From contig KZ992603.1 of assembly GCA_003614735.1 (NCBI GenBank), positions 1-26,841 of the forward strand: a DNA stretch of 26,841 bases, given 5' to 3'. The first letter of the stretch is position 1. Each line of letters starts with the position of its first letter. The DNA is from Thamnocephalis sphaerospora (Eukaryota > Zoopagomycota > Zoopagomycetes > Zoopagales > Sigmoideomycetaceae). The position numbers were made by a program, and so were the translations under genes. Shown in pieces: positions 12,934 through 21,713 of this stretch. Below the pieces are notes generated by a model. That model had not been told where the DNA came from. It saw only the letters and a list, made by a program, of their open reading frames with translations, and made no database searches.

Positions 12934-14876
12934 CTACTTGCTCTTGGGCTTGCTCTTCTTTGTGGCTCCTTCAAATCCGGGCCGCTGCGCGTATTCAACC
13001 AATGTTACGTGAGCACGACCAACAAAGATGAACGCTCTAGGCATGAGTATTGCTTACCTGCTTTGGCTTTTTGCCGCCTTTTGCTTTGCCACCCGACGCA
13101 CCCTTGCCCTTCTTGCCCGCAGGTGTCTTTTTGGGCGCCTTCTTGCCCATTATCTTGTTCTTTTTAGCGTCAATGCGTGACTGCAGATTGTCGTTGCGCT
13201 TCTTTTGCCGCTGTTCCATCTGTTCGCGAACAATACGCAGCCGCTCGTTCCATGCACGCTCGCTGCGCTTTTTCTTGTCGGCGGTGCGTTTGATGGCCTT
13301 GCGCAGCAGCTGCTCATCATCGCGCACTTTATCGCCGCGTGCTAGACGCACAGCACGATGCCACTGCTCCTCCTCCTCCCATTGCGTCGCCTTGGCCTCG
13401 TCGGTCTGCTTGAGTGTACTCAGTTTCTCTTTGCGCTTCTCTAGCTTCTGCAGCATATGTTCTGGCCGTGTCAGATGGCGCTTCTTTTCACCGTCGAATT
13501 GGAACTTGGCAAACTCAAAGTCTGTGTCCATCTTCACATCGGCCTCCTTGGACTGTTATTGATTAGCGCCAAGTTAGCCAGATCGCTCAGTGCCACCGTC
13601 GCAAATGCTTCCAACCTTGCTTGACACTTGATTGTCCTCAGCAGACCCGTCGTCCTCGCTGTGCTGCTGAGCAAGCTGCTTCTCCTTCTCCTTCTCCTTC
13701 TTGCGCTGCTTGCGTTCCTCGCGAAGTCGCTGCTTTTCCTCGCGGCGCTCCTTGGCGCTAAGCTTCTTGGCCTCACTCTGGACATCCTCCGTGCTCTTTT
13801 CTTCGTCCGCTACATTGCGCTTTTGCCTCAGCGCACCAATGCGTGCCTGAAGTCGTTCGCGAAGTGCATCGATCGAAGCTGGCCCTGGCGACGATGTGGT
13901 AGCACCGGCAGAGCGGAATGGCGCAGGTGATTCAAAATCGCCGTCATCCTCTGTGGCGATTGCTGCAGTCTTGGGCGTTTTCGGACTCTTGGCAGCACGC
14001 TTTTGCGCAGCCGCAGGTTTCTTTGCAGTGGACGTGCTTTCCGACCGGCGCTTGCGCTTGGTTTCGTCTCCGTTACCACCATCTTCGTCCGACACCCACT
14101 CGTCACTCTCCTCTTCGTGGATGGAGCCGGCGGCAAAGACGGGCAGCGCCTCATCGTCGTCATCAAGCGAATCGTAGTCGTCGCGATCAGCCAGTGCAGC
14201 AAAGCCGTTCATGTGGGCGCCGTCCGCATCTTCCATCATCACGTCGCTATCGTCGTCCTGTGCATTGTCCTCCACGGTGGCGCCGCCAGTTTGCTGCGCA
14301 GACTTGGTCGTGCGCTTCTGTTTTCCAGCGTTTTTTTTGCTTTTTGCCAACTCGAGCTCTTCCTTGCGCAGCAGCTCTTCCTGAATCTGCAACACCGACT
14401 GCTGATTTGCAGGGTCCAGCTAAAGGGCCGAATGACCAGATGTCATGTCAACACTGCTGGCCTATCGGTAATACTTGACATTGCCAACTAATGCTTACCT
14501 TGGCCTTTTTGGCATTCTTGGCGGCTTCCTTGCTCTTCTTGCGCTTCTGATAGTCATTTGCACTCTAAACGTTTAAACGGTACACATGGGGCGGGAAACC
14601 AGGCCAATAGTTAGTAAAAAAATACACGCTCTCGCAGCCTGCCTATGGCGCGTCAGCATACCAATTTTTCGTTCACATCCGCGAGATAGAATTTCGGCGG
14701 AATTGTCTCCAGCAGCTGGTTGAAGACGCGGGTGTGCGCCTTGAGCCGCTCCTGAACCGGCGGGTGTATCGACGTCCACAACGTCAGTGACCATAGAAGC
14801 GACTGCTGAGCAACAGGACGCGGCCTACCTCCAACCCGTTGAGCGAGTAGATAAGCGAAGGTGGCGAGGACGTCAT
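12934..14876 (-). CDS. RRP14: SURF6/Rrp14 nucleolar ribosome-biogenesis protein
   Basis: Six exons on the minus strand: 14876-14829, 14751-14662, 14564-14499, 14419-13616, 13552-13058, 12984-12934; 517 residues. SURF6/Rrp14 is a nucleolar RNA-binding protein needed for pre-rRNA processing and both ribosomal subunits. The N-terminal Rrp14 motif is present (ERLKAHTRVFNQLLETIPPKFYL, cited here for its ERLKAH and IPPKFYL cores), followed by DYQKRKKSKEAAKNAKKAK. A long acidic/basic low-complexity middle follows (DEEDG-like patches, Lys/Arg clusters). The C-terminal SURF6 domain runs LQKLEKRKEKLSTLKQTDEA, KAIKRTADKKKRSERAWNER and ends RPGFEGATKKSKPKSK. The 16-codon first exon supplies the start at 14876; its in-frame splice to the ERLKAH exon is what fixes the start. 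The exon 4 donor (GTTGGA) is weak but frame and homology demand it. Confidence 0.93.
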
Positions 14877-15130
14877 GGTGCAATCAAACCAGCCAAGATT
14901 GCTGGAACGTCACGCTATATAACAAAGTGCTACAAGCGGGCCAATCCGGCCTGGTCAAGACAACAAGCGAGGTTGAAGAGGAAAGTGAGCGTGCAGGGCA
15001 GGCTGAGGAGAGAAGAAAAAGAAAAACCGGGTGGTGCGTACACACCTCTTCACCATCATACACACAAACACACACGCATTCGTACACACACACATCACAC
15101 AGCATAAACGCCACCGTAATTCTACCTGCG
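14877..15130. promoter_or_regulatory. Divergent promoter between SURF6 and PRKRIP1
   Basis: Only 254 bases separate two divergent starts, so both promoters must overlap here. The PRKRIP1-proximal part holds a CA-rich microsatellite. No TATA element is obvious. Confidence 0.45.
15060..15101. repeat. CA-rich microsatellite
   Basis: Interrupted CA repeats (ACACACAAACACACACGC and ACACACACACATCACAC) lie in the presumed 5' leader of PRKRIP1. Confidence 0.85.
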
Positions 15131-15989
15131 ATGGCCTCTGAAAAGACCAACGATGGTGCAAAGCTCAAGACTGAAAGCAAGGGTTTTGTGGCGCTTTCGG
15201 CAGCGGAGCTTCAGAAGCGTCAGCTGGATAAGCTACTCAGCAATCCAGACAAGCTTGTAAAGCTGCCCGGAGAGACGGGCGTCAAGAGACAGCGCGAGCC
15301 CAAGGACTTTGTGCGCAATATCGGCGGTATGTAGATGCGTGCTAGTGAAAATAGTGTCAAGGCAGCATGCTGGTTTATGCTCACAGCCGATATCCACAGG
15401 CTCCTGTGCTGGTGCGGGCAGCGGTGACTTTCACGTGTACCGTGCCAGCCGTCGGCGAGAATACGCACGTCAACAGAAGCTGGATGAGGAAATTCGCCAG
15501 GTACTGCGGCGAGAGACGACAGGCAGTAGTCTAATGTTGGTAGCACTCACAGTGTATGGCGCATTCTGGTGCATTTAGGAGCAAGATAATCGTGCATTCC
15601 AAGAGCGGATGGAGAAGCTACGCAGCGAGGACGAGAAGCGCGAAGCAAAGAATCGTTTACAGCGCCAGCGGAAGAAGCAGAAACGACAGGCCAAGATTGC
15701 CGCGGAGAAGCAGGCACAGCACAAGGACACTAACAAAGTGGACACAGCATCAGCCAAGCAGCCGGCACGCACAGAGGACGGGGATGATGGGTCAGAGGAA
15801 GCGCTGGTGTTTCGGACAATTCGTGTGCCTCAACCAGCCATGGCCGATCCAGCCAACAAAGGCGATGCCGACGCCGACGCCGATGCCGATGCCGACGTAG
15901 GCGCTAATGCCGACGTGGCGCCTCCGGCTGTTGCGCCTGTAAAGTGCGCTGTACCGACCATGTCCATTATCGAAGATGACGATTTCTAG
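15131..15989 (+). CDS. PRKRIP1: PRKRIP1-like spliceosomal C-complex protein
   Basis: Three exons: 15131-15326, 15400-15500, 15579-15989; 235 residues. Animal PRKRIP1 is a long-helix protein of the catalytic spliceosome (and a PKR-binding protein in vitro). The diagnostic core is clear: [45 protein letters not shown] (core [11 protein letters not shown]), then a charged helix with KNRLQRQRKKQKRQAKIA. The C-terminus is divergent and acidic: a run of Asp-Ala repeats encoded by GAT/GAC-GCC hexanucleotides (15864-15896) and an end of IIEDDDF. Budding yeast lacks a recognised orthologue, so this supports a lineage with a richer spliceosome. Splice phases agree across both introns (73 and 78 bases). 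It is divergent from SURF6. Confidence 0.92.
15864..15896. repeat. GAY-GCC hexanucleotide repeat encoding (Asp-Ala)n
   Basis: Eleven alternating GAT/GAC and GCC codons inside the PRKRIP1 C-terminal region, giving D-A-D-A-D-A-D-A-D-A-D. Mixed GAT/GAC use means it is not a fresh, perfect expansion. Confidence 0.9.
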
Positions 15990-16403
15990 CCGCCACCGCC
16001 ATCACCTTTGCAATCCTGTTGTCCATGCATTTATAAAGGCCGCCCGCTGCTGCTTGGGGTGTCTAGGCTGACGTATACTGCACTGCCAACCAGTCGCCCG
16101 TGCATCTTTGCCAAAGTTACTGGCGCTTTCGGCTGCATGTCTAACGTGCTCAGTCTATTCTATTATTTCCGCCTAATTATAGCCACGCATGCGGTGCAAT
16201 GGCATGTTTGAACGCCAGTCTGCAGCGTTAAAGCTACCGACCGCCCGCTCACTCTTGCTGTGCAGCACGCCTCTTCAGCATTCCATTCTGTATCTGCCCA
16301 GCATCCGTCATCAGTCCAGCGCCAACAAGCTACAGTCCATTCCTTGGCAACGCCAAATAGCCGTCCTCCACGCAAGCACAGGCTCGCGTCATCTACCGCC
16401 GAA
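15990..16403. promoter_or_regulatory. Intergenic region upstream of the DUF4436 gene
   Basis: About 410 bases with the PRKRIP1 3' end and the downstream gene's promoter. A TATAAA-like element (TTTATAAAGG, 16030-16039) and CT-rich stretches around 16240-16380 are visible. The coding frame of the next gene is open upstream of its ATG back to about 16260, without another ATG. No further gene is supported. Confidence 0.35.
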
Positions 16404-17772
16404 ATGCTGCGACGGTTACATAGTAGCTGTACGCATCTAATACTCCGCTACGGGCAACGAAAGCTCGTGCGGCGCCTCGCCTTCTTTCTAATAGCTGCGC
16501 TATTTTACACGGGTATAGTGGTACCCAGCTTCATGGTCTGGAGGCAGGAAGCCTACCGTGGCGACATACTGCATCGCCAGATTGACCAGGAGCCAGCACC
16601 GGTCAGTGGTCACTTGAGCATCCGCATAGCCGTGACCAGAGCCGACCTGAACGCCAAGGTGCTTCATGCCTTGCTTTCGTGCCAGCCCTATGGGCGACTG
16701 GGCAACAATCAGCTGCAGATGGCGCTGCCCTTGATTGTCGGCGTTTATCCAACGAGCATACGCTTGAGAGCCAATGTTACGCCAGATTCTCGCGAGGCAC
16801 CCCTTTTATTTACCAACGGCAACACACGCGACTACCCGTTTGACCACTATTCGGTAATAGTACCCGTTTACGTGGATGTGGATCCAGAGTTTTTTGCCAA
16901 CGTTTCCAAGCCGCAAGCGGGTCGCGCTTTGAGGACCGCCGGCTTTGCGCGTCGATCTCGTATCCGCCAACCGTCTGATCGCCCGGAGGAGCTACCGACC
17001 AGCGACAATGCACTGACGCAGTTTCTGCCAGCTGAGCAGCAGCATCGGATGCCACGACTACTTTCACGACAGGCAGTAGCAGCCCCTGCCTCTGCATCGG
17101 ACAGCACACCGCCGGTGGATCTAATCACGCCCAACCGCTCCGTCCCCTTCCGGGTCACCTTTACTGCATCGGTGCAGTCTCTAAAGTTTAGCTATGTCTT
17201 TAGCGGTCGGCAGGATGACACCTACTACTTGCTGGTACTCGAAATGTCGCGCAACACTACCGTGATTGGCCTGTCCATATTTCTGACGATAGTAATGTGG
17301 TGCCTTACGCTGGCTATGGCGCATATAACTCTCCAGTTTACCGTATTCCAACGCGAGCCGCCGCCGCCTCTGGTGCCCATAGGACTGATTGTGCTTTTTG
17401 CTATGCCAGGACTGCGAAACGTGCAGCCAGGGATTCCGGCGACAGGCTGTGCTATCGACTTTCTCGGATTTACATGGCAGGTAGCAGCAATCTAACCGCG
17501 CAAACAACCGTGCTGCTAATGCCTGCGCTCTTGCACAGGTGTATGGCTCTTGTGGCAATATTCAGTCTTGCCAATATTCTCGTGTTTACCATGCGCTGGT
17601 CGCCTCGCGATACATCCTTACAGTTGCACGCAATAGAGTCGAGTACGATCACCGCGCATGAACACGTTATGGTAAGCTGGAACACACACACACACACACT
17701 TGAAGGCACTCTGCTGATACCTGCTAGCTGCAGACTTTTGGAGCGCAAATAGCACCATCGTTTACTGTATAA
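16404..17772 (+). CDS. DUF4436-family multi-pass membrane protein
   Basis: Model: exons 16404-17476, 17539-17671, 17734-17772; 414 residues. The family is uncharacterised. After a basic N-terminus comes a membrane segment (RRLAFFLIAALFYTGIVVP, about 29-47), then a large region probably outside the cytosol, with N-x-S/T sites (NVT, NVS, NRS, NTT) and the DUF4436 motif DYPFDHYSVIVPVYVDV. Three more membrane segments follow: TTVIGLSIFLTIVMWCLTLAM, LVPIGLIVLFAMPGLRNVQPGIP and MALVAIFSLANILVF. The motifs FDHYS, MWCLTLA, and PGLRNVQPG(I/V)P are characteristic. An insert of about 75 residues rich in Arg/Pro/Ser/Gln (near 170-245) interrupts the luminal domain. Intron 1 keeps the last segment in frame only with a GC donor at 17477; the GT donor at 17481 would truncate it. 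The start is the first ATG in frame. Confidence 0.82.
17682..17699. repeat. (CA)9-like microsatellite in DUF4436 intron 2
   Basis: A CA run occupies the 5' half of intron 17672-17733, after the GTAAGC donor. Confidence 0.8.
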
Positions 17773-18022
17773 CGCTGATCGTCATCTTGTATGCTTGGAA
17801 CCCCGCAGTATCAGACCGGCTCGGTCATGTTCAAAATAACAATGTTCAGGCGTCAATCTCACTGCTTAGGTATGCCTTTGTATTTGCATGCACTGAAACG
17901 CAGCAGAAAGTAGGTCTGTGCTGCTTGCTCTACAGACGATCGACACTAGCCATGTTGCAGCAGAAAACTCCATACACAATGCTAGCTGTGCTCACTGCGT
18001 AGTACATCGAAAAACACCGCAA
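17773..18022. other. Convergent 3' region between the DUF4436 and NUDT21 genes
   Basis: 250 bases between two stop codons (TAA 17770-17772; minus-strand TAG 18025-18023). No AATAAA close to either stop and no gene is visible. Confidence 0.35.
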
Positions 18023-18980
18023 CTAATCGGCATAGACGATGTTGAAGCGGCTTAGAACGTGCGGCAACGAACACAGCTGTGAGCCATATCGCGTTGGATT
18101 GTCATACAGTTCCATAAGCGGCACCGCCAGTAGCTTCATATTGCGCGGAACGGAGAGCAGCTCTGCGCAAAGCAAGCATTAGGATGCCACACATTGCAGA
18201 TGGCTACCATTTGGCAAAACTCACTTCGCTCCGGCATGTGAACAAGGTAGATTTTCTTTTGCTCTTTTGGCCGGCTGACATGCGGCGGGACGTAAGGGTA
18301 CTATGCAGGTACGCTGTTATCACCGCAGATAGTCACGTATGCTAGCAGTCTGCTGGTACTCACCATGTATGTCTCAAAGTTGGGTCTCCACCATGTACTC
18401 AGGCACTCGCCAACTTCCCAGTCTGGATCAATGTCGCCAGCTGTTTCCGATGACAGCTGTCGCGTCAAATGCCGCTTCAATCCCTCTACCTCATCCTCGC
18501 CAGGCTTCAGGTAGTGGCCGGGTCTACGGCATTGGCATGCGGCATTGGCATGCAGTGTCAGTGAACGCAGCTCGTAACCATCCCTATATTGTTACCTACA
18601 GCTTGAAAAAGGCGTTTGCAATTTGCAGCATGAGAACGTGTGGGTGCCGGTGTTCGTGCACAACAATCACCGCCTCTACTGTGCTGCGCATGCCTGCCTG
18701 ATGGTAGTCACGCTCTAGACGGTCCAGACGCGCCTGCACCGACGTATCCTCCTCCGGCTGCGCCTCTTTGGCACCAAACGTGTAGTTGGCTGTAGGCGCG
18801 CCACCAACGCGTTGTTAATCACCGCACACCGACCTCTTTCTCGCCACCCGCAGGCGAATTACAGCGAGGGTGGCGCGATTCCTACTACGTACATAGCGGG
18901 TGTCTATGTGGACGCGGTGCATAAGTACTATGCACAGACTGTGTGCCAGGTCGCCGCACTCACAATGTGAACGAGCTCAT
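18023..18980 (-). CDS. NUDT21: NUDT21/CFIm25, UGUA-binding subunit of cleavage factor Im
   Basis: Six exons on the minus strand: 18980-18964, 18903-18893, 18789-18600, 18523-18364, 18300-18225, 18162-18023; 197 residues against 227 in human. CFIm25 binds UGUA upstream of poly(A) sites and directs site choice. The chain reads HPLSNYTFGAKE, MRSTVEAVIVVHEHRHPHVLML, FFKLPGHYLKPGEDEVEGLKR, STWWRPNFETYM-YPYVPPHV, RPKEQKKIYLVH and ends LPHVLSRFNIVYAD, following the human protein throughout. Residues known in human to contact RNA (E55, R63, F103) have counterparts in EEDTSVQAR and AFFKL. As in human, the Nudix box is degenerate, so no hydrolase activity is expected. About 30 N-terminal residues of the human protein are absent. 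Exon 2 is only 11 bases, needed to give FTLHPLSNYTFG. Saccharomyces lacks this subunit. Confidence 0.92.
18528..18553. repeat. 13-bp perfect tandem duplication in NUDT21 intron 3
   Basis: Two adjacent copies of GGCATTGGCATGC (18528-18540 and 18541-18553) lie next to the 3' splice site of minus-strand intron 18599-18524. Confidence 0.9.
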
Positions 18981-19147
18981 GGCTGCGGCACGTTGTACCT
19001 ATAGCTCATGCGACGGATGAAGGCAAAGCGCAGGGGACTGAGGCTGCTTTGCGTGTTTGTATGAGTGGCGAGCGATGAGGTGTGGGTGGGTGTGGGGTGT
19101 TGACGCGTGCACATTGTCGATGTATGTGAATTTACTGTGTTTGTAGA

Positions 19148-20650
19148 CTAGACGCCCATGGAAAAGCTCAGTCGGCGTGCGACGCGCTTTGTTGTCGCGC
19201 CATCCTCTAGGCTAGCTAGGCGTGTGGCAGTGTAGGCAAAAGTAAGTAGGTGGTAGCTGCAGAGACATTGGCATGCCGTGGACTCACCGCCAAGCTGCAT
19301 TGCGTCTTCTCCCAGTAGCGCATCCAGTTTTCGCTTTACGCCAGCAATCTCCTCATCACGCGCCTTTGCCGCGTCAATGCGTGGCAGTCGTTCGTGCGGT
19401 GTGGGCCGAGGACTGTTTTGAAAGTAGGGATGCTGCAGTGCCTCACGAGCTGTAAACCGCTTGGCTGGATCAAAGCGCAACATGCCTGCCAGCAGATCAA
19501 GCGCATCCTGGCCAGCGGCTTTGAAGAGCATACGCAGCGGTTGCTTTGGGTATGCTCGATACTGCACATACTGCGGCAGCTTGGTCATCCCCTGAACACA
19601 GCAACGTCCATGTCCAGCACCGGTCAGAAAACCACCCATGACGAGCTGCGCCATGTACGCTGACCTACCGGCCAGTCTTCCTCGGTGGGCGTACCCAGTG
19701 CCCGAAAGATCACATCCAGCTGCTGCATTTCTCCATCGCCCGGAAGATACGGCGTGCGCAGCATAAGCTCTGCAAAGATACAGCCAACCGACCAGATGTC
19801 CACCGTCGGTCCATAGTCACGGGCGCCAAACAGCAGCTCCGGCGCGCGATACCAGCTATCACGCGACCGCGTTAAAGCCAGCATGACATGCGAGTGAGAT
19901 ACGCTGCTCCACCTACAGCGTGACCACCTGAGAAGTCATCCGTCCAGCACAGTTGAGATCAGCGTGTTCGCGCGCAAGACCAAAATCGGCTAGCTTTAGC
20001 TGTCCGTTGGCCGCTAACAGCAGATTGTTTGGCTTGAGATCCTGCCTCCCCGACACCGACATGCGCACGATAAGTTTTGCTTAGATGCCGTTGCGCTTGC
20101 CTAGCCATACCCGGTGGAGAATCCAGTTTCGATGACAATGTTCCACGCCACGAAGCGTCATCAGCATCCAGCTTTTGATGTCTGCCGCTGTAAAGACAAG
20201 CGAGCGGTCCTTGACGATCTGTTCAAGATCCGAGTCTAGATACTCGAGGACCAGATTGAGGTTCCCCTTGTGTGCATACACGTCCATCAGCTGCCACACC
20301 GCCACCTGCGCGTAAGCCACAAGACATCGCGGTATTGCTGTTACGCTGCGTACCTCGAGTACATTGGGATGCCGGAGTTCCTGGAGCGCCTTGATTTCGC
20401 GCAGGGCCGATACGTCCAGACCGTCTTTCTGCTGACGTACTTTGATTTTCTTGATGGCCACGCGTCGTCCGGTAGCCGTTTCCGTAGCTAAGCGAATGCT
20501 ACCTTGTCAGCTGCGCCATGGATGCAGTTGCATGCTGTGATAGCGCGTACCTTCGTAGACCACGGCATAGGTACCTTCGCCCACCCTACGGTCCTTGCGA
20601 TAGCGGGACTCGGTGCGGCGGTTGGCCGTGTCGGGCGTTTCCACGTCCAT
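19148..20650 (-). CDS. CDK7: CDK7/Kin28, TFIIH kinase and CDK-activating kinase
   Basis: Seven exons on the minus strand: 20650-20551, 20487-20354, 20290-20111, 20041-19917, 19855-19669, 19591-19288, 19206-19148; 362 residues (human CDK7 is 346). CDK7 with cyclin H phosphorylates the RNA polymerase II tail within TFIIH. Visible: [12 protein letters not shown]-loop, VAIKKIK (K46), a [19 protein letters not shown] helix (cyclin-binding), [11 protein letters not shown] (137-147), LADFGLA (155-161), activation-loop T174 in [45 protein letters not shown] (core [14 protein letters not shown]), and [19 protein letters not shown]. The LLFGARDYG after the APE motif and the tail KRKLDALL...ARRLSF point to CDK7 rather than CDK1/2 or CDK11. 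Introns 2 (63 bases) and 6 (81 bases) are multiples of three without in-frame stops. Confidence 0.94.
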
Positions 20651-20914
20651 ACTCGGTGCTCACGTCGGGCAGCGTATTGCGGCTGAAAGTGCGATGCGGC
20701 CGTTTGGGCAAGACGGGATGCTGCGATGGGGCGTATACGCCAGTCGAGCGGACAACAACAGGAAATGCGTCGCAGGCGTGGCGGTGCTGGTTTCCTGTCG
20801 CATTCAGCCTGCTTTCTTTTTTCTCTTTCAGCCGTCGCGACTACACTCGCGCCGATTGCCGTTCCTTGGCCTGCCACACGCGAATCTACAGCGCTACGCT
20901 GATACAGGCCCATC
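20651..20914. promoter_or_regulatory. 264-bp divergent promoter between CDK7 and a small basic-protein gene
   Basis: The two ATGs (20650 minus, 20915 plus) are only 264 bases apart, so both promoters and 5' leaders overlap. A pyrimidine-rich tract (CTTTCTTTTTTCTCTTTCAGCC, given here by its CTTTCTTTTTTCTCTTTC core, about 20811-20828) lies about 90 bases before the plus-strand gene. Confidence 0.45.
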
Positions 20915-21626
20915 ATGTCGAGCAAGCTGGTCAAACAGTCGCTGCACCTGCTGCAGGACGCGCCTGCCGGTGGCGACCAGGACGGTAGCGCGCGAGCCCT
21001 TCATTCGCGCTCTTCTGCAGCCATTCTTGCTCACAACGGTGGCGTCAAAAAGCGCGGTGCCAAGAACAAGCGGGCAAAGGATAGCAAGCTGACGGAACGG
21101 CGCACACAGCTGCTGCTGGGCAAAGCGGGAAAACAGGGCTTGAAGCGTCAGCGCCAGCAGCAGCGCAAGAATTGTATTCGCGGCCAAGAGGAGCGGATAG
21201 AGCGTAAACTACGGGAGACGGACCCCATCGGTAAGATTAGAGAGAGCGTGTGTGTGTGTGTGTGTGTGTGTGGGTCGACACATGACTGCTGGCTAACGTA
21301 GCGATATTCTGGACAAAGGTCTGCTGCGCTTGGAGGAGCAAGAGCAGGAGGAGCGGTTACGCCGTAATGTGGACTATCTGAAGCGCACATCGCTGGTGAC
21401 TTTGAGCGAGATCAAGGCGCGGAAAAAGGTAACGTCTGCATATTTGCTGAGAGCGCCATTGGCGTAGCTAGGGTTGCTAACTGGCACTCGAATGGCACGG
21501 TAGATTCTGGAGCGTGTCCATGCTGAAGCAGCAGCCCGTCGTGCTGCGCGTGATCATGCTCGTCGCGCCATAGAGCAAGCAGCGGCGGATGCATCGGATG
21601 ACGAATGGGCAGCGCTGGATGTTTAG
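20915..21626 (+). CDS. Small basic, probably nucleolar protein (AROS/Rrt14-like?)
   Basis: Exons 20915-21230, 21319-21428 and 21504-21626 give 182 residues. The sequence starts MSSKLVKQSLHLLQDAP, is rich in Lys/Arg/Gln (VKKRGAKNKRAKDSKLTERR), then has RLRRNVDYLKRTSLVTLSEIKARKK (core RRNVDYLKRTS) and a helical Ala/Arg tail ending SDDEWAALDV. The N-terminus and the RRNVDYLKRTS segment resemble, weakly, RPS19-binding protein 1 (AROS) and fungal Rrt14-type nucleolar proteins; this is inference only. The intron 1 acceptor at 21318 is chosen because it keeps frame and lies about 20 bases past a CTAAC branch site; the nearer AG at 21300-21301 shifts the frame. Intron 1 holds a TG microsatellite. Confidence 0.7.
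21248..21272. repeat. (GT)n microsatellite in an intron
   Basis: About twelve GT units run inside intron 21231-21318, shortly after the GTAAGA donor. A run of GT could offer spurious donor sites. Confidence 0.9.
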
Positions 21627-21713
21627 TGAGCGCCTGGTTGACACACAATAGAATGCTGTCATGACGAATGTGTGCACATGCTGTCCACCGCAATCCGTCG
21701 GGCGGCAGCTTGG

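Noticed and set aside
13574-14478. Plus-strand open frames opposite SURF6 exon 4
   Set aside because: The minus-strand frame matches SURF6 with correct splice phases; the plus-strand Leu/Ser-rich frames mirror its Lys/Glu codons.
17477-17538. Sequencing frameshift in the DUF4436 gene
   Set aside because: A GC-AG intron explains the frame change without any error, so I do not call a pseudogene, though the base calls there deserve a check.
21231-21301. Shorter intron 1 ending at the TAG at 21299-21301 in the small basic-protein gene
   Set aside because: It puts exon 2 out of frame and leaves only a few bases between the CTAAC branch site and the AG; the acceptor at 21318 fits both frame and spacing.
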